From positions 1-7,532 of the forward strand of contig JAHHQV010000081.1 in assembly GCA_020026175.1 (NCBI GenBank): 7,532 bases of DNA. The letters run 5' to 3'. How positions within the stretch are numbered: position 1 is the first letter of the stretch; the number at the start of each line of letters is the position of its first letter. The notes under the pieces are model-generated. The model was not told the origin of the DNA and searched no databases. It saw only the letters and a program-made list of their open reading frames with translations. Below are positions 5,648-7,532 of this stretch, piece after piece. This DNA comes from Phocaeicola sp. GTDB taxonomy: Bacteria > Bacteroidota > Bacteroidia > Bacteroidales > Bacteroidaceae. The position numbers and the translations under genes were made by a program.

Positions 5648-7341
5648 ATAAATATGATAGATTGATATTGGTGTGTGCCGGAATAGCTGTATCTTCGAGC
5701 GTTTCTGCACAAGAGCATCGTAACGATACAACCGTAAACCGTACTGTAGTTGTGGAAAATCAGTATAATCCTGAGGTTATGGATGCTTTTAAGGTAAATG
5801 TGCTGCCTAAAATAGAAGAACCGGCCGTTGCAAAGAAGCAGATAGACTATGCAACTGAAGGGCATCTCTTGTCAAGGTTTTCAGTTCAGCCTATGGATGC
5901 CATTACAAGAGATATAGAGCAGAAAAAGGCTAGGAGAGGGTATCTTAGGGCTTCGTATGGCAACAGGAATAATACGGATGTGAAAGGTGCTTATCTGTGG
6001 AATATTACAGATAGAGACTGCCTTGATGTAATGGCTTCTTTTTATGGATTTTCGGGAGATATGTATGGATATGATATTGATGATAATATAGGTATCCCCG
6101 AAATAAATGAAGAAAAGGAATGGAAACATAAATTTTTCCGTACTGATGTTTCTCTTGATTATAGCCATGCTTTTGATAAAGTGAAATTGTCTTTGGGAGG
6201 TGCTTTTGCATCGCAGTCATTCAAGTATATGCCTGATATTAAATTGCAGGATAATGGTGATGGAATGTCTGCCTCAAGCCGTGGTACACAGAGCCTGAAC
6301 ATTGGGGAAGGTTTCATTGGGGTGTCGTCTGTAGAAGGTGCTACACCGTTGGAATTTGGACTTAGAACCGGATTCAGAATCTTCAAACACGATGGTATAT
6401 TGCCTTTATCGGTAGGTATATCCGAAAAGGTTATTCATACAAAAGGATATTTATACGGCAATTTGTCGGAAGAACAGATGGTTGGTGCAGATTTGTCAAT
6501 GGATAATGTGATGTATGATAATGTACTGAAGAATTTTTCATTGATACGGTTGAATCCTAATTATAGACTTGTCAGTGGCGGGTTGAAACTTAGTGCTGGT
6601 GTTAACCTCGATTTGCAGACTGGATATTCTTCAGGCTTCAAGGTTTCTCCAGATGTAAGACTTGATTATAATTTTGCAGGAAGTTTTGTATTGTATGCAG
6701 GCGTGAATGGAGGTACTAAGCTGAATGATTTCAGAGCATTGAACGGGGTGTCTCCATATTGGTTGCCGTCTTGTCAGACAAAAACATCCTACACTCCTTA
6801 TGATGCAAGCATAGGCCTGAAAGGCTCTCCAGCCAACGGGTTTGGACTGAACTTGTATGGAGGATATAAGGAAGTGAAAGATGAGTTGTTCTCTTTACCT
6901 TATGCAATGGATGGGGTAGTAATCAATTCTTTTTCACAATCTAAAGCCAAAGTGGCGTACGCTGCATTAGGCATCGATTATGCATATAGGGATTTTATAG
7001 ATTTAGGCTTTGATATGGGGTATCAGAACTGGAAGGCTAAAGAAGGAAATGATGCTTTGTTATGGTTGAAACCAGAGTTCTATATTGATGCAAAAGCAAG
7101 GTTGAGAATATTTGAAGGATTGCATGCTTCATTGAGGTACTTGTACGAAGGTAGAGTTTCTACATTGGGTAAGAGAGCAAAGGCTGTAAACGATTTGAGC
7201 TTGAATTCGGACTATAACTTTAATGATAGATTTAATGTATTCCTGGGGCTTAATAATCTGATGAATTCTAAATATATTACAGAAACAGGTTATCCGATTC
7301 AGGGATTTAACATCATGGCAGGTGTAAGTCTTAATTTTTAG
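5644..7341 (+). CDS. Plug-less TonB-receptor-like outer-membrane beta-barrel protein
   Basis: A 565-residue outer-membrane protein. Residues 1-22 are a signal peptide (VSSSVSA, cut before Q23). A short periplasmic segment follows with the motif VVVENQYNPEVMDAFKVN (35-52) and NVLPKIEEP, then a linker to about 95. From about 98 to the end, alternating polar and hydrophobic stretches with many aromatic and glycine residues indicate amphipathic strands, e.g. KLSLGGAFASQSF, LKLSAGVNLDLQTGY, ARLRIFEGLHASLRYLYEG. The end, NVFLGLNNLMNSKY followed by GFNIMAGVSLNF with terminal phenylalanine, is the C-terminal signature of TonB-dependent receptor barrels and the BAM recognition strand. Receptors of that class are normally 700-1000 residues with a plug of about 120-150 residues; there is no room for one here and no TonB box is obvious. 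It is therefore more likely a channel, an anchor, or a partner of the TPR protein than a classical active transporter. The ATGA overlap at 5644-5647 indicates translational coupling with the TPR gene. Last gene of the operon. Confidence 0.87.
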   Translation: MNKYDRLILVCAGIAVSSSVSAQEHRNDTTVNRTVVVENQYNPEVMDAFKVNVLPKIEEPAVAKKQIDYATEGHLLSRFSVQPMDAITRDIEQKKARRGYLRASYGNRNNTDVKGAYLWNITDRDCLDVMASFYGFSGDMYGYDIDDNIGIPEINEEKEWKHKFFRTDVSLDYSHAFDKVKLSLGGAFASQSFKYMPDIKLQDNGDGMSASSRGTQSLNIGEGFIGVSSVEGATPLEFGLRTGFRIFKHDGILPLSVGISEKVIHTKGYLYGNLSEEQMVGADLSMDNVMYDNVLKNFSLIRLNPNYRLVSGGLKLSAGVNLDLQTGYSSGFKVSPDVRLDYNFAGSFVLYAGVNGGTKLNDFRALNGVSPYWLPSCQTKTSYTPYDASIGLKGSPANGFGLNLYGGYKEVKDELFSLPYAMDGVVINSFSQSKAKVAYAALGIDYAYRDFIDLGFDMGYQNWKAKEGNDALLWLKPEFYIDAKARLRIFEGLHASLRYLYEGRVSTLGKRAKAVNDLSLNSDYNFNDRFNVFLGLNNLMNSKYITETGYPIQGFNIMAGVSLNF

Positions 7342-7350
7342 TGAAAGGTA

Positions 7351-7371
7351 TATCAGGCATAAATCCTGATA
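7351..7371 (+). terminator. Short hairpin 9 bases after the barrel gene
   Basis: TATCAGG (7351-7357) and CCTGATA (7365-7371) form a perfect 7-bp stem with a 7-base loop. The following GTTGAATTTATT is only weakly T-rich. It could be a weak terminator or mRNA 3'-end stabiliser for the operon. Confidence 0.4.
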
Positions 7372-7385
7372 GTTGAATTTATTAA

Positions 7386-7447
7386 ATGAAGAAGCCTTCC
7401 ATTCTATTTTGTTGGTATCTGCAAAGTAGAATGGAAGGCTTCTTCAT
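7386..7447. terminator. Very long palindromic hairpin, probable operon terminator
   Basis: The arms 7386-7406 (beginning ATGAAGAAGCCTTCC) and 7427-7447 (ending GGAAGGCTTCTTCAT) are perfect 21-base reverse complements. The stem continues inward through 7407-7412 against 7421-7426 using two G-U wobbles, giving about 27 pairs closed by an 8-base loop (7413-7420). The right arm ends CTTCTTCATAT with no clean T-tract on either strand. A bidirectional terminator between this operon and whatever follows is the simplest reading. A small non-autonomous palindromic repeat element is the alternative. Confidence 0.55.
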
Positions 7448-7532
7448 ATAGTTTATAAGGCTTGTTATCTATTCATTATTATTACTGTCCGCTAAACATT
7501 TTTGAGCGATAAAAAAATTAGGGCTGATTCCA
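7448..7532. other. AT-rich intergenic tail with no visible gene
   Basis: No open frame of note is present, and the stretch runs off the window. It contains short ATT repeats (7473-7483) and then a sequence that may be an insertion-sequence end, listed separately. Confidence 0.5.
7484..7532. mobile_element. Possible left end of an IS4-type insertion sequence
   Basis: The stretch starting ACTGTCCGCTAAAC resembles, from memory only, the terminal inverted repeats next to IS4-family (DUF4372-type) transposases in Bacteroidales. Only one end would be inside the window. No transposase sequence and no target duplication can be seen, so this is a weak call. Confidence 0.25.

Noticed and set aside
5644..7341. 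Calling the barrel a complete TonB-dependent receptor
   Set aside because: The C-terminal barrel signature fits, but at 565 residues with strands starting near residue 98 there is no room for a plug domain and no TonB box is evident.

Overview
The window looks like chromosomal DNA of a Bacteroidales bacterium (Bacteroides, Phocaeicola or a close relative). Four things point there. Intergenic DNA is very AT-rich. Two divergent promoters carry the Bacteroidetes -7 box TAnnTTTG. There are no clear Shine-Dalgarno sequences. The protein families are typical of the phylum: DUF4491, a very long secreted TPR protein, and a plug-less TonB-receptor-like barrel. The genus call is an inference.

The left third (1-1813) is a minus-strand block. 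It starts with an Lrp/AsnC regulator, followed 5 bases later by a small three-helix membrane protein of the DUF4491 type. An 83-base gap holding a perfect 13-bp terminator-like hairpin separates that gene from cysK, the PLP-dependent cysteine synthase. CysK begins only 9 bases after the hairpin, so the hairpin is either a leaky terminator or a leader attenuator of cysK. Half of another terminator is cut by the left window edge.

The centre (1814-2088) is a divergent, AT-rich control region. It has one or two candidate promoters facing left toward lrp and one good candidate facing right.

The right two thirds (2089-7341) is a tightly coupled plus-strand operon of three genes: a zinc-ribbon NUDIX hydrolase, a secreted protein of about 1000 residues built almost entirely of TPR units, and an outer-membrane beta-barrel that resembles the barrel of TonB-dependent receptors but lacks the plug. 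The gene joins are a 1-base gap and a 4-base ATGA overlap, so the three are probably co-translated. The TPR protein and the barrel look like partners in an outer-membrane/periplasmic complex. I recall the pair as recurrent in Bacteroidetes, with no function I can name.

After the operon lie a small hairpin, then an exceptional inverted repeat (21 bp perfect, 27 bp with wobble pairs) and an AT-rich tail. The last 49 bases resemble, from memory only, the end of an IS4-type insertion sequence. I see no tRNA, rRNA, CRISPR array or broken gene. The most interesting items are the TPR/barrel pair, the hairpin in front of cysK, and the long palindrome plus possible IS end at the right edge.
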